DNA of 55,678 nucleotides from Ignavibacteriaceae bacterium (GTDB lineage: Bacteria > Bacteroidota > Ignavibacteria > Ignavibacteriales > Ignavibacteriaceae). The notes beneath the pieces are model-generated. The model saw nothing but the letters and a program-made list of their open reading frames with translations, searched no databases and was not told the origin of the DNA. Shown one piece after another: positions 54,287-55,678 of the stretch (within the stretch, counting starts at the first letter, position 1; every line of letters starts with the position of its first letter). The position numbers were made by a program, and so were the translations under genes. The stretch covers positions 1 through 55,678 of the forward strand of contig JACAFC010000043.1 in assembly GCA_013388515.1 (NCBI GenBank). Reading direction: 5' to 3'.

Positions 54287-55678
54287 TTAAATGACACTCA
54301 ATAAAGTCTTAATAAGATCTTGATCTCTTGATGAATTGCCAACCATAATTTCAAAGTCCCCAGATTCAACCGTCCATTCATAATTAATATTTGTAAAAGC
54401 TAGATGTTCCGGCAGTACTTCCATCGAAATGGTCTTTTTTTCGCTGGGTTTCAGGTTAACCTTAGTAAATCCTCTCAACTCTTTTACAGGTCGGGTTACT
54501 GAACTGAACATATCACGAATATAAAGTTGAATAACTTCCTCGCCTTCTCGATCTCCAGTATTTTGAATATCGACGAATACTTTTGTTGATTCATTTTTTC
54601 TGATACTGGATTTTTCTAACGTTAAATTGCTGATTTTAAATGAAGTGTAGCTTAAGCCATAACCGAATGCATAGAGAGGAGAAATTTCATCATTAAGATA
54701 ACCGCGCCGTGCAGAAGGTTTGTAATTGTAATAGCATGGAATATGTCCTGCCGATCTTGGAAATGATATTGGCAATTTACCACTCGGATTGTAATTACCG
54801 AAAAGAACATCTGCAACAGCAACACCTGTTTCTTGTCCTAAATACCAACATTCCAGTATAGTGGAAACACTATCATTTAAAAACTTACAAGCATTTGGTC
54901 GTCCGTTAAATAGTAAAGCTATTATTGGTTTATTAATTTTCAGCAGTGCTTTTATAAGATCATTTTGTCTTCCGAATAATTCTAAATCTGCTCTGTCACC
55001 CATATGATTTTTATTCCATGCTTCGCGAGAGGTTTGTTCATTACCGCCTAAAGCTAGAATAATTACTTCGGATTTTTTTACATTTTCAACAGCTTCCTCA
55101 ATTAATCTATTATTCACTTCATCGTCAACGAACGTAATAAGGTCATCATTCCATGAACCACCTTCAGTGAGCCTGCAACCTTCACTGTAACGAACATTAA
55201 CTTGATTGCCAACTTTTTGTTTAATGCCATCTAAAACTGAAGTATAATATTTTGGCTCACCGCTATATCCACCCAGAAGTTTTCTATGTGCATTAGGACC
55301 AATAACTGCAATATCTTTAAATTGACTTAAACTAATTGGAAGAATATTTTCATCATTTTTGAGAAGTGTAATTGTTTCATGTGCAGCCATTAAAGCAAGA
55401 GTTCTATCCTTTTCGAGCTTAACATCATTTTGAATTTTTTCCGGATTTACATAAGGATCTTCAAACAAACCTAATTTAAATTTCATCCTCAATACATTTC
55501 GGACAGAATTATTAATCTGTTCCTCAGTTATTAATCCTTCTTCAACAAGATTTTTAAGATAATGGGCATAAACATCTCCATCCAAAGTATCGCCAACCAT
55601 ATCAATATCAACGCCTGCCGTAAAGCCTTTTAGAGCAGCATCTTTTTTATCTTCTGCAAAACGATGTTTAATTATTTC
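54287..55678 (-). CDS. GH3 beta-glycosidase, 5' part outside the window
   Basis: The frame is open through the right edge, 26 codons beyond the ATG at 55600, so that ATG is internal. About 463 residues are visible: the end of the barrel (F-T-A-G-V-D-I-D-M), the GH3 C-terminal domain (T-L-L-K-N-D, V-I-G-P-N-A, I-I-L-A-L-G-G-N-E-Q-T-S-R-E) and the fibronectin III-like tail. The nucleophile Asp lies outside. Conserved Y-A-F-G-Y-G-L-S-Y-T-S-F is typical of GH3 beta-xylosidases and beta-glucosidases. It leads into the symporter and GH10 genes, fitting xylooligosaccharide breakdown. Confidence 0.92.
   Translation of the reverse strand, partial: EIIKHRFAEDKKDAALKGFTAGVDIDMVGDTLDGDVYAHYLKNLVEEGLITEEQINNSVRNVLRMKFKLGLFEDPYVNPEKIQNDVKLEKDRTLALMAAHETITLLKNDENILPISLSQFKDIAVIGPNAHRKLLGGYSGEPKYYTSVLDGIKQKVGNQVNVRYSEGCRLTEGGSWNDDLITFVDDEVNNRLIEEAVENVKKSEVIILALGGNEQTSREAWNKNHMGDRADLELFGRQNDLIKALLKINKPIIALLFNGRPNACKFLNDSVSTILECWYLGQETGVAVADVLFGNYNPSGKLPISFPRSAGHIPCYYNYKPSARRGYLNDEISPLYAFGYGLSYTSFKISNLTLEKSSIRKNESTKVFVDIQNTGDREGEEVIQLYIRDMFSSVTRPVKELRGFTKVNLKPSEKKTISMEVLPEHLAFTNINYEWTVESGDFEIMVGNSSRDQDLIKTLLSVI

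Noticed and set aside
1-55678. A reassigned genetic code (TAA/TAG read as Gln) to explain the three in-frame stops
   Set aside because: Many intact genes here end at TAA or TAG exactly at family-typical termini, and only three internal stops are seen.
1-55678. tRNA, rRNA, CRISPR, insertion sequence or phage genes
   Set aside because: Looked for in gaps and on both strands; gaps are short and AT-rich, and none shows these structures.

Overview
The window looks like a chromosomal piece of a member of the Ignavibacteria (Bacteroidota/Chlorobi group). The DNA is AT-rich. Seven proteins (one of them the product of an interrupted gene) end in a type IX secretion (T9SS) sorting domain whose entry motif is close to Q-N-[YFH]-P-N-P-F-N-P, and a PorV/PorQ-like protein is present. 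Nearly every gene belongs to plant cell-wall polysaccharide use, above all 4-O-methyl-glucuronoxylan. No rRNA, tRNA, CRISPR array, insertion sequence or phage gene was seen. The genus assignment is inference.

Layout. (1) 1-7728, plus strand: the tail of a large surface protein, a PorV/PorQ-like protein, a SurA/parvulin-type chaperone, and two related T9SS-sorted proteins carrying an aromatic-rich putative carbohydrate-binding module. (2) 7851-16492, plus strand: an operon of secreted enzymes: an agarase-like clan GH-A hydrolase with an in-frame stop near its end, a sialate/xylan O-acetylesterase, a GH42 and a GH2 of exo-beta-glucosaminidase type. (3) 16545-22164, minus strand: a six-gene cobalamin methyl-transfer operon: corrinoid-enzyme reactivase, methionine synthase activation-domain protein, a small unknown protein, a URO-D-type methyltransferase, a corrinoid protein and a homocysteine methyltransferase. 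It is divergent from (4) 22487-24402, plus strand: a fructuronate reductase-type SDR and 2-keto-3-deoxygluconate kinase. (5) 24436-39270, minus strand: a glucuronoxylan operon reading CotH-like protein, GH30, GH10 (interrupted), acetylesterase (interrupted), GH115, GH67, GH105. (6) 39572-44207, minus strand: GH3 with PA14 and a DUF5597/GH35-like enzyme. (7) 44436-55678, minus strand: GH3 (cut by the window edge), GPH-family symporter, GH10 lipoprotein, TonB-dependent receptor and two T9SS-sorted putative surface glycan-binding proteins, closed by a clear terminator.

How they fit together (inference). Surface xylanases cut xylan, the TonB receptor imports fragments, periplasmic esterases, alpha-glucuronidases and xylosidases trim them, and a GPH symporter takes sugars into the cytoplasm. 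GH67/GH115 release 4-O-methylglucuronate, whose methyl ether blocks the usual hexuronate route. The corrinoid operon shares a 322-bp divergent promoter region with two hexuronate-pathway genes. I therefore propose a cobalamin-dependent O-demethylase for 4-O-methylglucuronate (or a derivative) that passes the methyl group to homocysteine, giving methionine. I know of no such system described.

Three genes carry a single in-frame nonsense codon inside otherwise intact coding sequence (9468 TAA, 31146 TAG, 34075 TAA). Each is one C-to-T change away from glutamine.
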